This document shows positions 10,309 through 24,800 of a stretch of 64,000 nucleotides of DNA, piece by piece. The position numbers and the translations under genes were made by a program. Numbering within the stretch: position 1 is the first letter of the stretch; each line of letters opens with the position of its first letter. The notes beneath the pieces are model-generated. The model did no database searches. It was given only the letters and a program-made list of their open reading frames with translations, and was not told the DNA's origin. Source of the stretch: Zingiber officinale (lineage: Eukaryota; Streptophyta; Magnoliopsida; Zingiberales; Zingiberaceae); contig NW_024589855.1 of NCBI RefSeq assembly GCF_018446385.1, positions 1-64,000 on the forward strand. Direction: 5' to 3'.

Positions 10309-13300
10309 TCACACAACACCAGATGGAAGTCGGAGCACCAGCTGACCGCCAAAAATACTGCAGGTAGGAACGAAAAGGATGATTCAGAAACTGAAATTAA
10401 ATTGCATACATGGATTATCGGATTAAGTTGCATCGAAGTACCTCTTCACGTAGTAGTAGCAGAAGTCAGCAAGGATGAAAGTTTGAATGATTTCGGAGAG
10501 GAGGACCATTGGCGGCCATAAACCATAACCCAAAGCAGTCAATAAGCGCCCTCGGGTATCAAGAACCTGCGAAATCATTTCAGAAGTAGAAGTGATGATA
10601 TAGCAGTTTTTATTTCTCTTCAAATGATTTAGTTGTCTACCATCTAGTTGCTATTTATCAACTAGCATATAGTCCCTCTCAATTCTGAATTTGGGATAAC
10701 TCCCTACATATATAGTACATTATAGTTTTTTGATTTTTTCGCTATTCACTACGAGGAGTCCACACCAAATTAAACGTGACAAGATTATGCCCCCTCCCAT
10801 TTCAAGTTACGGGGTTGAATTTCAGAAAGAAAAAACAACTAGAAAATTCCAAATATGCAAAGCTTTAGCATTCAAATATGGTAGTATAGGACTGTAGGTT
10901 AAATTACACAAGAGCATTTCTTCACTTCTAAAAGAAAGCAGAATTTTATAACTGTTTATTTGATTGGAAAGAGAGGAAAGCAAGGACGGTGGGAGAGAAG
11001 GGAAGAAACAAAAAGGACAAAAATTAAAAGGGCACCCCAAATTTTATAAATCATCAAAAGGATGCCTTTTTTCAAAAAAAAATCAAAAGGACCCCTTCAA
11101 TGTTGTTATCCCGAAAATACCTTTAACTCAACGCTGTTGTAGAAGTTATCGGATAGTTGCTACAATATGCAAATGTGCAGAAGCTACCGGCCACCGAGTA
11201 GCTGCTACAATGTGTAGAAGCTACCGAGTAGCTGCTACAACATGTTTAGAGTGAGTTTAGGGTTTAGGATTAAGGTTTACAATATGCAGAAGCTACCTAG
11301 TAACTACTACAGAAGTTACCTAGTAGCTGCTACAATATATAGAAGTTACCCAATAGTTGCTGTAACGTGTTTAGAGTGGGTTTAGGGTCTCTGAACACTA
11401 TTATATCAAAAATTATCTATGAACTTGGTCAAAATTATTTAAACTTCATCAAAATTATTTTAAAATGGTTGTAGAAGCTATTATGTAGTTGTTACAACCC
11501 TAAACTCTCCCTAAACACGTTATAGCAGCTACTGGGTAGCTTCTATACGTTGTAGTAGCTACTCGATAGCTTTTACAAGGTGTAAACTCTAACCTTAAAT
11601 CCTAAACTCACCCTAAACACGTTGTAGCAGCTACTATGTAGCTTCTACAAATTGTAACAACTATCGGTAGCTACTACAACAGTGTTGGATCAAAGGGGTA
11701 TTTTGAAATAAAATCATTGAAGGATCGTCCATTTTGAATTTTTTTTTTTTTTGTAAAAAACAAAGGGCGCCCATTTGATGCTTCTCTTAATTTGGGTCGC
11801 CCTTATGATTTTTGGCCAAAAAGAAATAATAAAAAGTTGCTTACCTGGATGGGAGGGGAAGAGAGCTGGGGAGGAACTGAAAATTTTCCATCTCTACTCT
11901 TCAACCTTTCCTCCGTCCAATTTGAGAGGCAACGGTGGTACACATCTAATAGTGGCCTGATGATGGTTTGGTGGTAATGGAATTTGAAAACAAGCATTAA
12001 CTGGTGGACAACGAATACTAGTCTTTTATCATTTCCCCCCTCCTCTCCTTTTCTTCTCTTAATGCTTACCCTGTACCAAATCCTGGAATAGAGCACTGTA
12101 CAATTACCTAGTCTGTCTAAAGCAGAGTATCACGACCTCCCATTTCTATTCGTTTTTAAGATTATATAACTAACAGACTTTGATTGAATAGTTGAAGAAC
12201 AAAGATAAATTTGACCAAAGAGATATCTGATTAACTAGGAATTTGATGGTACAAAAACATAGTTAAATTAACAGTTCTACATGGAGTTCAAGTACCATTT
12301 AGTATAGGATATCAGAAACCTAATTGATCTTCTTTCATGGAAAAGGGCAGAAGAGAAGGAAAAAAAAATTCAAACTTCAGTAATTATGTCATCCAATGGA
12401 CTTGGAAACTAAGAGTTTTCCTTGATGCCTATGTACCATAATCTCTTTGATCATGAACAGAAAATGCAATATGAATAGCAAAAATTTTCTTCGATGAACC
12501 AAACCTGAAGGACCCAGTGAGCACAACTCAGAAATCTTGCAACACCAAGAGCAAAAACATAGTGAGCTGTGAATGGCTCTACAATCTGAAGGCATATTTA
12601 AAAATATTAAAAGAAAATTTCACTTCAAAAATTCAGTCACAAGGTTCTCAGACATCAAGTTGTACAATTGTACCTTAGTATTCTGCATTGAACGTAGCTG
12701 AGGTAATACTGAAACAGCTTCCAAATAAACACAAAATGCCCAAGAAATCCTATTGACTATATTATGTGAGGTAGAAGGATGGACTGCAAGGGCTAACAAA
12801 GCACAAGGCACCACCTAGAATCATATATAAATCAATCAATTTATAACTTAAAGAATGAAAACACCCTACGGCTAGCCAAGAGTAGAATGTTCATAGAAAT
12901 CTTCAAGTCAGAAGATTTCTCTCCTTATACCAAACAAGAATTGATGTCTTTCAAAAGCCTGAAATATTCCATATAACAATCCTCAATGATTTAGTGTATC
13001 ATTGCAAGCTCCTTATATAATACAGAGATTATTGTGTTATTTAATCTCAAGGATCAACTATAACAACACAAATGAGCAAATATCATAACTAATGGCATGC
13101 CTGAAGATACATAAGATGATTGTAGCACTAAAGAATATCAAGACCCAAAATGGCTTTAAAAACATAAATGGAATAAGGTGTCAATTTCCTTTAACATAAT
13201 TGTTTTGACCGTAAATATTATAACCAATGGCATGCCTGAAGATATATAAGATGATTGTAGCACTAAAGAATATCAAGAACCAAAACGGCTTTAAAAACAT

Positions 13301-14605
13301 AAATGGAATAAGGTGTAAATTTCCTTCAACATAATTTTTTTTTGACCGTATTATAGTGCACCGCCTCTCATGAAGGAAAGGAGAAAGTTCATATCCAACG
13401 ATTTCATTACGAAGAAAAAGCAACTGAATGGTAAATTGGTTCATCAATTCGTTATGTTAGTTATCACATGTACAGACTACTTTCCATGACAGTATTTAAC
13501 GATGATTGTGAACTAATAAAACTAATATGTAAAAGAGGACTCAATATGTTCAGATTCTCTGGAAACTTGTGAAGTATCTTACCACATAATATATTGGAAA
13601 GTTGTCCTTATCTTCCATGTAGCTCGACTTTAATTTAAATCGAATCATGTATACAACCCAAAGAGTACTAGCAAGCGTGGCAGTATCTAACAATGTGTGT
13701 ATATCATATTCCATGACCAAGCTGCAATACAGTCTCACAGCTAGAAACAAAGCGGTTAAATCCTGTGACTTCAGTGAAAGACCTGAAACATTTCAGAAAA
13801 TATAAATGGAAGAAAATCAAATCAAGGACGCAAGTGCATCTTGTGTAATTGCGGCAAGTAAAATTGAATCTCAAGCCATTAAATAAAGTTAAAGCTATTA
13901 AGCCCAAATGAAACATTCTAGAGAAAGAAATAGTTAAGAGAGTCAAACTAGATAGGCAGTGAAAAAAGCCTGTGAGATAAACTACTTAGGAACTTAAAAT
14001 TTAAAAAGTTTAAAATTTTATTTTTCTGTAAGAATATAAGGAAGATCCAAATTATGTTGTAATCAAATCCTAACAGATTCTCAACTGAAACCACGATCTA
14101 ACACCAGCATACAAGTTATTTCAGAAGAATGGGAAAAAAAATTCCTTCTGTAGCATTGAGTGTATTCTTTGTTTGCATATCACAACTATTCAAGCAGCCT
14201 TATTAATCGTTTAATGCGGTAGGAGGGGAAAAAAAAAACAAGAACGAAGTAGAAAAAAAACTAATTTTTAATTAAAACTAGTGAAATAAAGTCTGGTTTC
14301 CTGCATCAGCTACAGATTGAACCAACACAAAAGCGAATAACAAAAAGAGAGGAAGAGGGATAGAGAGAAAGAAAGCGGGCACCGGCACAGGTCCTCTCCT
14401 TGGTGAGCTTGTAGATTAGGACAGAAATACCAAAAGCATGTACAGCCTCGGCCGCGACGAACAGGTTATCGTGGTCGTGGACGATGAAACGAAGGAAGAC
14501 GAGCGCCGCCATGCCAGCCACCACGGACAAGAACGCCTTCACCTTGGGCGGCTGCCGCTTCAGCCATGTCGCCAACGCGTAGATCGGTCGCTTCCCCCCG
14601 CTCAT
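10309..14605 (-). CDS. ERD2-like (ER lumen retention receptor-like) membrane protein
   Basis: Complement of exons 10309-10357, 10442-10566, 12505-12585, 12674-12814, 13583-13782 and 14383-14605; 272 aa, the usual size of plant ERD2-like proteins. All introns are GT-AG and the phases agree. The N-terminal extension (GKRPIYALATWLKRQPPKVK), then FIVHDHDNLFVAAEA, SSYMEDKDNFPIYYV, HPSTSHNIVNRISWAFCVYL, QNTKIVEPFTAHYVFALG and LADFCYYYVKS are hallmarks of the ERD2-related group. It is a multi-span membrane protein of the ER/Golgi with several hydrophobic segments. Family knowledge: true ERD2 retrieves H/KDEL proteins from the Golgi, but the extended ERD2-like group is not established as an H/KDEL receptor, so the function here is less certain than the family. 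The start is the first ATG, MSGGKRP, at 14605. The exon 1/2 codon is split G|GT. The gene looks intact. Confidence 0.95.
11028..11804. mobile_element. Foldback/MULE-like MITE in ERD2-like intron
   Basis: The ends are about 40-bp imperfect inverted repeats: aagggcaccccaaattttat on the left and, on the other strand at the right, aagggcgacccaaattaaga. The 780-bp interior is filled with repeats of GTAGCTGCTACAA / AGAAGCTACC words in both orientations, each itself partly palindromic. No coding region is present. No target duplication could be fixed. It lies in the 1.9-kb intron between coding exons 5 and 4, away from the splice sites. Confidence 0.65.
13080..13350. repeat. 135-bp tandem duplication in ERD2-like intron
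   Basis: Two successive copies share tggcatgcctgaagata (at 13093 and 13228) and run through gtagcactaaagaatatcaa to ttttgaccgta. Only a handful of differences are visible, so the duplication is fairly recent. Confidence 0.85.
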
Positions 14606-15850
14606 TCCGACGCCGCCGCCCTCGCTGGGATCGCAGATCGCTTGCTCTCGCCGTGCTCGAAGAAAAGGGGAACGTAAAACTCGCTCCTTCCCTGCCGTAT
14701 CCTAAATTTGCTTTAAATTTATTAAAAAAACAAAATAAATAATTAAAGAAATGCCTTCTTCTTCTACCAGATAGCGTACGCTGTTCTGCGTCCCATTTGA
14801 TCCAAAACGACCGAAACTGATTCGGATTCAACCATAAGGAAACTGACCCAATAATAATAATAATAATAATAATTTCTATTACGCATGGAATGAAATGAAT
14901 GCCTCCTAAATTTCGAGCCAGGATCTCCTAAATTTCTCAATGGAATTTGTTTCTATATATATCTGGAATATATTCATAGATGAACCGGATGATATTTATA
15001 TGAGTATTTATTTTAATAAATTTTAAGAATGATTTTTAGTAAATAAAAAAATATCTTATTCGATATCTAATTTCTTCGTATAAAAGGTTGTTTTATCAAG
15101 GTAAAATATCTTTCGTGATTTATTTATATGTATCTTTATCTTAAAACAGGCGGTCGATATCTAATCTCTTCATATAAAAGGTTGTTTTATTAAGGTAAAA
15201 TAATCTCTTCATATAAAAGGTTGTTTTATTAAGGTAAAATATCTTTCGTGATTTATTTATATGTATCTTTATCTTAAAACAGGCGGTCAGTATTGAGACA
15301 TTTAAGATGAATGATATCATCTTTTGCTCCTTAAGAATTTATTTAAATGCTCAACAGATAATTCTAGTGAGAACTCGTTGTGTCCGTAGGGGATGATGAT
15401 CCTTTGTAGCGAAATCATTATCGCATAAAAGTGCACGGTGATATTCTTCATCCCTGATCTTGTTGAGATACCAAAGACATACGATTGCTAATATCGATCA
15501 CCAAAATGATAATCTTCTGTTACTGAAAACAGCACTAAACTCATCTGCAATTTTCAATATGACCAAAGAAGAAAATATGGGTTCAGTGATGAATAATATT
15601 TCACCAAAAGAGAAGATATCTTTCCAAATTGGATTTAAAAGGAATACTTGCAGGAGACCTAACATGATAATATGCCAAAACTAAGGGGAAAACACACTAA
15701 ATTTTCTGCATATATTGGATAACATAGTCATTTGCTCAAATCTACGGTAGTATATGTAGATATCGAATTGCACTTCAGAATTGTCGTCATGTTTTTCAGT
15801 TACATGTTTTTCAGTTATTCACAACTTCCACATTCCGACCATAACTAACC
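14606..15850. other. ERD2-like upstream region and intergenic DNA
   Basis: The first 100 bp are GC-rich and probably leader and promoter of the ERD2-like gene. The rest is AT-rich, with an (ATA)n run at 14850-14873 and the tandem array described at 15061-15288. The stretch 15300-15850 presumably contains the 3' UTR of the SEUSS-like gene; no polyadenylation site was assigned. Confidence 0.4.
15061..15288. repeat. Tandem array, two full and one partial copy (~90 bp unit)
   Basis: Copies start at 15061, 15154 and about 15202. They share tataaaaggttgttttat followed by aaggtaaaat; the first and last also share tctttcgtgatttatttata and aaaacaggcggtc. The middle copy is truncated. Confidence 0.85.
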
Positions 15851-18800
15851 TCACCAAGAATCCCCATCAAACATGTCATCGGACAAGAATTCTTGAGCAA
15901 TATTTTCGAGCTCTGGCAGATCCAAATTCTCAGGTAAGTCTGATCTTGAGTTAGTATTACTGCTGCTGATCGAAGGGTTGTTGGCGGAGGTAGTGGATTT
16001 GAAACTGTTGCTTGCGCTTTGCCCTGCCACCAGGTTATTGTTATTAGGAAGGTTGTTATTTGGCATGTTTTGCAGCTCTATTCCATTTCGGAATGAAGTG
16101 CCGCCGCCTACAATTAAGTTTCCAGATGTGTGATTAGCAGTTGTATTTGGAGAACTGAACGGCTGCAGTTCTGTTCCCTTGTTCCTCAATTCTTGAAGCA
16201 TCTTCTGAAGCATGTGCTGTGGTATGTGCTGGTTTATCTGCGAGGTCTGTGAATCATTATTCTGCACCATGTAACTATCAAATGGAGGTGGCTGTTGGCC
16301 GGGTAACTTATTCATGGAGGTGTTTGTCAGAGAAGATGAGCCAGAACCCTGAATCGAGACTGGCTGTGTGTGTTTAGAATCTCTTGGAGAACTCAAAGCT
16401 TCCTGATAGAGCACATTTTGCTTTAAATTAGACGGATTCCTCAGCGAGCTCTGGTAGTTGTTCAACGCAATTATGTTCTGCTGGCTGTTGGTTATAACTT
16501 GGCTAGCTGTGAGATTTTTATTTATGTAACCGCTTAGGCCTGGATGGTTGCCTACAACCTTGTCCAGAGATGGTTCACCTGTCAAACAATGAGAACTCAT
16601 TGACTCCTCTGGCTCCACCTTCAGTTTCTGGAGCTTTGCAGCAGCATGTCTTGGATAGTTCTTCAAACACTCTTAAAGAACAAAGAAAAACATCAGCTAT
16701 ATAAACTGTAATGGTAGCAACTATTTCTAATCCTTGTTAGAGAATTACACATTACTACATTAGTCAGAATGTTCAAAATCATTCGATGGTATCTTTATTT
16801 GTCAGAGTTGCTGTATTTTGGAGGTGACGTTTAAACCACAGAACAATTGTACAGCGCAAGCGATCCCGAATTTGCTAAATTATCATGTTTTAACTTAAAT
16901 TCATGAACATCAGATATATATGCACAAAGCATGTCACAGTTATATAACAGAAGAATGTAACTAAATGCTTCTGTAGTGTCAGATTTTCGATGTTGGCTTA
17001 ATTTTCATCATATGGTTCAGATGTTTGAATACTGACTGACATAACATGGGATGAATGTGTCACTACGTAATACTAATCATGCACAATTAGTATCTGGTCA
17101 AGCAATTAGAACGTAATATAAAAGATCAATGGATAAGAATAACAATTCGGTATGTTGCTAACTAAATCAGGAGAACACCATACCAATCGCCCCAACTTTC
17201 TGCTCCTGGCTAAAATCAATTAAGTCCTTCATGCTACAAACAACTTCAGCTATCTGAAAAAGTAAATAAGCAATCAACATTTACAAAGACAAGCAGCATA
17301 GAGTTTCTTCTATTAACAAGCAGCATAAAGTTTATTCTATATAACTAATAGAGAAAAACATTGAATCATTTACCTGCAAGCACCTGACAAATCTTTTCGA
17401 GAAACCCAAGTCATTTACTGATTGTAAATCCAAATTTCTTGCTAGCTGTCTGCCTGCTGCTGCAAACCTAAGAAAATCACAAAGAAATACCCACAAATGT
17501 CAGGGGAACAAACAGAAAACTGCATACATCAAGCAATTTAAAAATTAATTTCCTTCGTTAGTTTTATTTGTGTTAGCATAGACCTAAATTTGCTATTACC
17601 AAGCTTCTGTTGTGTGTTTAATATGTTCATTCGTCTTCTCATATCCATGAAAGTTTTACCACAGCGTTTGAGAAACCACTACAACATATATTCAGGCCCA
17701 TGTTAAAAGTGTCCATAATCTACTTAGGCCATATTAAAAGTGTTCATAATCTACATAGATTACTATGAAACAGTATCCTCAGAATTTACCTCAGTGGAAC
17801 ACATTGTCATCTAGAAATTCTACTGATTAAGACTTCATAAATGATAAATCACAAAAATGATAACAAGATTAATAAAAGATGCATGTCAAAAGTGTCATAT
17901 TCTAAATGCAGCGTAGCAGCCAGACAAGATGGTTTGCCAAGAAAGCTTCATGAGAAAGTAACTTGATCCTATGGGGATATATGACATTAGCAACTCAACC
18001 CAGCCAAAGGCACCTGAATTGGGGTTGCCAAAATGACAGGACACAACGTTCTGACCTCTCAAGAATAATATGTCAGCTAGAATGGTTCTGTATGCACAGC
18101 CTAATGGCTTCTTTAGCCACATTGGATATGAATTAAAAACTGCAAACAAACATTTTTTGGCTGACTGTTGATGTTTTGCCCCTCTCTCATTCTTTATCAG
18201 TACCCCTCCTCACATTTATATAAATATCATGTTTGGCTTAAACTACCTGAACCTATTAGCCAGTCACAATCTCTTCAATTGTTTCTGGATTCAGGCTATG
18301 TTTTGATTCAGTAGGTAATGGTTTCAAATGCAACAAATGGTGTATGGCAGTCCCAGCATGTGCCTAAAATTTGAGTTTTACAGCAAGAATAAGAGGTTTG
18401 ACTGATATAAGACCTGTTTGACAGATTTGTCAAGCGTAAGGTAGTATACTGACAGGGAACACAGGGTATTGCACACAAACAAAAAATAGTGGACCATCAG
18501 CAAGTAATTTACCACAATCAATTCATTAATTTCCAAAAGAATTCAAGACAGAGAGTATTAAAACAAAAAAAAGGAAAAAAGAAATAGAAGAAGCCAAACA
18601 AGTACAAGGAATGTATCAGCACCTAGCATCTTAATATTATTAAACTGAATAATCTCAACTCCCAATCTTAGGAAAAGAGTAAAACTCTAACATACAAAAA
18701 GCAAAAACAGATATTTAGATGTGATTGATTACAGCTTATAATTCTATAGATCAACATGAGAGATAATAGGTGATCAAGTGGAAACTGGTTGATGCACAAC

Positions 18801-21800
18801 ACAAAGATGCAGAGGTCAGCTCACAAGGTGCGCAAGGTAATTTCACTCTGCCAAGGGAGCAATCAGCAAGAGTAACAATCCTGACCTTAGATGAGTTATG
18901 CAGAGTTTTGCAGTAGAGTGGTGGCTTTTTCAACGTGTTGGCATGTATATGTATCATCTGCCTAATTGAGTGAGTTCCAACCAAGTGTATTTGACTTGGT
19001 GATTCCCAATCTTTTTGCAAGATGCAAACCAACCCTAAGCTAAATTGACAAACATGCAAACTTCTTATTCTATAGAAGTCAGCATAAATATATTGTGGGG
19101 TTCATAGTGTATCAAAAGATTAGAGGTCACTTGCTAACAATTGATAATATATCAGTTTGACATCTACATAACTGAAATTGTTTTGAGTGACAATGGATGC
19201 AGAAAAAACATCTACATACTCATTTGACATTAGTTCTTGTTTTGTGATTCTCTCAAATAACTGGTGATGAGATGTATTGCATCACTCAAAACTGAATGGT
19301 ACCACAATCTTATAAGAAAGCAATAGAAACAATACGATAGAATATATGATGGCGATGACTAGCACAGAAACAAACCAAGTGTATGCAAAACCTAAGTTCT
19401 CATGCTCATGACTCACACAAGCACATGACTGGAATCAACAGAATAAAAATGGAAAGAAAAGAAAGCATGTTGTTCTCAAGTGACAAGGGAGAGCTTAGCT
19501 AACATCATGTAAGATCAAATATCATCAAGATCATAATCTCCAACCACAATTACAGACATGATGTATAATGATCAATCATGCTAGAACACCAATTCCTCCA
19601 ATGCATATAGACCTCTTCATTGTGCGGTCCAATCCCATTGAGGATCAAATTTGTTATGCTAATGTAAATGTCAAATAAATGGATCATGACAGTTTGATGC
19701 ACACCTGCAGCAAGCCTACATTTGATTGGAGTGCATCACATCATATCAGTAGATTAAATTGCTTACTTTCAGTAGTTTTAGGCTTGATTTCGCTTGCATT
19801 AATCCAATTTTTGGTTAAAACTACTGTGTCAATAAGGTTCGAACCCAATTAGACAAGTTCAGTCTAGTACCAGTGTCTATACATATCCAGGCCTGAAACC
19901 ATGAATAATACAATCACTAGACAATTTGTTCTAATATAGAGGTTTCTGAACATCAATCATAGATATCATTATTTGAATATCCATTTAATGCTGGCTGATC
20001 AAACACAATTATAGCACAAGGCTCAGAACTTTTTCATGCATAATTAGTTTGACTTACATATTGCAGCTGGACTGCAAATCTTGATGTGAAATTCCAGCGC
20101 TGCTATTTTCAGTCATAGCTGTTCGATATTTTTGAGCAACTTGCAGAACTTGGTTAACCTGAATAAATTTTTTAAATAGTAAAGAACATGATCAAACTCC
20201 AAGACTAAGTATTCAAATACAGGAAATGTAGACATCCAATAAGTAATATAACTTTAAAAAATTAAGACAATGTACTCAAGAACATTGGATTTTTTTATGC
20301 AAGTTATATTTAATTTTTTTTTTCTTACATGCTAGAGATCACTTTTGCATGGCCTCTCAAATACTAGGTTTTCATGTATAACCAGAATAAACAAGGGAAT
20401 ATCAGATCATAAATAAATAGTAGTGAGCAATTTGACAAGAGTTACATAAAAACCAAATCAAAGCAAATAAGATTAGCTAGTAACCATCAGAACATGCCCA
20501 CAAAATAAGAGAGCGACCACTGATTCTAACATTCATGATGTTGAAGGAGCAAAAGTAGCACAAGCAGTTCATGGCAAATGCCCAACGATAATAGTGGAAG
20601 ATCATCAGATGAAAAGTCAGACAGCAGATGTAGAAAGGAGGTAAACATGCAGTTGGGTTTCATTTGCTGGTGGTCAAACTGTTGAAGAACAAATGGAAGA
20701 GAAGAAGCAGTTTGGCAGTGATTATGCTATTTATAGAAAGGACCAACAAGCAATTAAAAGTCAAGCCTAACGTATTTCATCAGATCAAAGACCAAAATAT
20801 TGTAGAAGGGATGGAAATATAAAAACAGCCCATCATCATTATAGCTAAATCATATGGCAATAATATTGACAGTATTATGCTCTATAAATTTGTGGGAAGT
20901 CCTGACTCGGCCCTTTACAGCTCCTAGTCCTGTTTACTATGCCATGACATTGCCAATCAGTTAATAAATATATTAATTTATAAATATCATGAAATTAGTA
21001 CATGAAAGCAAAATTGGAGGAGAATTTCTACTAAAATCAATCATGAATGCAAAATGAGTCTCCTTTCATTGTGGCCTATTAACATGAGAAGAAAGTAGGG
21101 AATCGAGAAATTGGAAGAAGATAAAGTCGGTTATATAGATCATGTTCCTGCTTACTTGGAAAGAAAAAAGGGAGGAAGAATAGAGAAGATAATCATACAA
21201 TTGTTCTCCTCTTTCTGTCTTACTCTCAAAATAAGTAAAATGAAGTGTTTTGAATGAATGTTCACCCATCAGAATTTGCTGACTGATAGGGAGAAAGAGA
21301 AAGAGAGAGAGAGATTTTTCTTCTCTTTTTAAATTTTTTCCTCTTCTAAATATTATCCTTTTTCCCCTGCCAAGCTAACACTAAATATGGCCTTTGGTTT
21401 TTCTCTAAACATATTTAGATTCTTCCTGAAAGAAATTATCGCAAATAAACGAAATACCTGAGATGCTACCAATCTACGAGAAACAAATTCTTCATGTTTT
21501 CGTGCACAAAATTCCCAGGATAAAATCTGAAGGATAAACAAACAGAGTATAATTACAAAGTGAAAGGTGAGAGATGTAATCTAAATGAAATAGGCACACT
21601 CCCAAATCCATTTAATACAAAACCTTAAGTTCTGGTGTAAATATTATCCGCAATTGTCCCTCATGAACAGTTCGTAGATGTTCAAAAATACTTTCATGAA
21701 CAGCTCTTTCATACTTCAATACCATTATTCCTGAAGACAGCCGGCACTCATGTGGCATGTCGAGAAATAGATTTTCATCCACAACACCATGATCAAATTT

Positions 21801-24800
21801 AATTTGAAAAAGACGGGGCAATACTTCAAAAGTGGCCTCTGTTAAAAACATAAAACATATATTTATAAGTAACTTAGCAAACCATAGTATTTAGACTAGG
21901 AAAAATATTTTTAATATTTTTTAAAAAATAGAGATTGACATCCTATTTAAAAATCTATACAGAAATATATCAAATAGAGAACATATTTACAAAAAGACAA
22001 CTTGAAATAGCTTGCTCACACATTTTCTAAGAATGAACTCCGAATAAGTCAATTTGTTGAGAACAAGGACCAAAAGTAAGAATGAACTTGCCCCCAGGCA
22101 TAGCCGAGCTGGTCACTACGTGGTGGATTTGTAAAAATGGGCAAGGGTCGATTCCCGCGAAGCCGGCGGAAATACCCATCCACGTAGTGACCTGCTCAGT
22201 TTTTACCTCTCTACAAATGACTATGGAGCCGGTCATGTGGGGGAACACGGGGTCAACGTATGACCTTTTGCAAAAAAAGAGTGAGAATGAACTTCAAATA
22301 AGTCAACTTGCATACACTAACAAAGACCAAGAGCAAGTCTAGGAATTACATTTGCATTGTTTAACTGATTTGACATATGAACTAAGAAAATAATGGATAT
22401 AACATAAAAGGATAAGGTACCTCATAAAGAATAAAGGTGAACACATATATGCCAAAAAAATCATGGGATCAATCTAGTAGGATATGCCATAAAAGAAAAT
22501 GTTACTATGCATTCCACTTTAGAATCAACACTTTACTAAGCCCTTGAGGAACTTATCGCAAGGCAGAACACAAAATTTTTAGATAGTTGGGCCAGGCAAA
22601 AATGCATACAAATGCGTGTTCATGATACTCAAATAATAGTCAAACAGAAGCTCTGATTGTAAATTCCAAATACAATAGTATCACTGTTGTGCAATGACAG
22701 CAAAAACATACATTCCCGCTTGATAGTTAGAGAATAAAAACTTGACAGAAACCAATCAAAACCTTATTCGACTTAAAAGAGTATTAGGTCTAGTCAATCT
22801 TCTTGAGTTTAAAGGAGTTGACCTTGCCAAATTTTTGATATAATACCTGTTGTGTATAGAGCAAATTGCACTCATTTCAGCAAAAGTCCTTTTTTTCTGA
22901 TTCCAAACATTGGAAATATACAATTTCATTCCCTCTCACTGACCAAAATATCCCTCGTTTCACTACTTTTATTTGAGAAATAATGGAACAATTAAATTGA
23001 ATATGAATCTCAATGACAAAATGATATATAATAGATAAGTCATAAATGTACTTAATAAAGAAAATTATCCCATATAATAAAGTCAACAGAGGACGACTAC
23101 TAACCAAATCCTTTTCCACATTTGGAACCACAAACATCACATTGCCATCCATCCTGCAAAAGCCAAATATGCACAAACTATATTTATTAATCATTAAAAA
23201 TAAGATATATATGTTAATTAGGCAATAATATTTCTTAAGGAGCTCAACAAAGTCTCTCAATGACTTCGTTGAAGAGAAATTGCTTTTTCAAGAGATGAAA
23301 ATTCATCTGGAAAAGAAGAATTAAAAATACTGGCAATGTATAATCAACAACTACAATGTACAACATTTTTTAACAGCAAAACACAAGATTTCCATTTTGG
23401 TGCCGCTTCCCAACTGCACGCCCAGAGGCTACAGGTGGGATTTTCTCACATGGTCGATGTACAATAATTGGTTAGAACAGTGATTGGAGTATCTTAAACG
23501 GTCAGCTATGACTGCTCTTAGTGATCAGGTTACCATCCAGGAGATCTTTGACACGTACGAGGTTAAGATGCATAAATAACCATGAGAAGAGGATATATCA
23601 AAATAGTAGATTCCAGTGTATACATCAGATTGAGTTTATACTACCAAGGCAGCCTTTAGACTCCCAAATTGTAACATTGAATCTCATGTGAGAATAATTT
23701 TGTTCTCATACAATAGAGGGGAAAGGGTGACTTTCACAATGTATGGATTTATAGACAGCAAAATTGAAATTACTGTCCCTGGGCTTCATTGAAAGTCATT
23801 AATATGTAAGCTTACAATCCCAACCTAGATATTTAATTATTGAAATTGCCCAAATCATGCTGCAATACTGATATGGTTTCAAATATGCATGAGAAAGAAG
23901 CAGTGAAATTGTCAACTCCCTAAAAAGCACTGTGCATAGGGTAATTGTAATGCAATACAATTCACAGATATTAAATGGTAACTGATGCATCAAACAGAAT
24001 GCATTGAGATGAAATATCAAACATAAAAAAATGCTTACCACGGCCAACTGCGGGAAAATACCAAGTGTGTGGTTGCCTATATTATCAAACAAGGATAAAC
24101 ACCACCTTTTCCTAGCTCGTGGTGCAAAGTACTCGGTCACAAATTTCCTCCAGTACAATATAGAGTTATCCTACAAAAGGATTCATTCTTAGGACACTTC
24201 ATAGTATGCTAAAAACTTGTGCAAGGTTAGACATAGTGAACATAACACAATGTGCATGTGAAATAATGAACTCACTGCTGGTCGATGTCGCAGATGGTAC
24301 AAGTATTGCATAAGCCTGCGAAAACATATCCCATTATTAAAAGGAAGAGGCTGTTTGACGGAATTATTTGGGTGAAGATTAGGCTGCATAAGATGATGCA
24401 GCTGTTGTGGTTGCTGAAGAGCGATAGGGGGCCTTTGCATCTGAGAAAGAGAGTGAATCATCTGCTGCTGCTGCCGCTGACGTTGCATTAATCGCTGCTC
24501 TTGGAAAATAGCTTGCAGCTGCTGGTTTTGTAGGCCTTGCGGTGGCTGCATGGACTCATTTCTCTGCAAAAGCTGTTGGATTATCTGCTGCTGCAGGGCA
24601 TCATCATCCATTCCATCAAGCCGTGCTCTCTTTTGTGCGTTCATTGAAGCAGTGGGCTCTCGTTTCACAAGCTGAGATGTCGCTGTAGACAGACCCTGCC
24701 TCTGCACCTGTTCTTGAAGAGAGTTCTGCTGCATTATGGAGCACCCGTCCATCACGGAAGAACCCGATATGTTGGAGGAGAAAGACATGGGAGAGGCAGG

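Noticed and set aside
15061-15288. CRISPR-like array
   Set aside because: Plain tandem duplication with no unique spacers; the genome is eukaryotic.
22090-22283. Functional tRNA gene
   Set aside because: Box A and B are present but the sequence does not form a tRNA cloverleaf by eye and has a SINE-type A-rich tail and flanking repeat.
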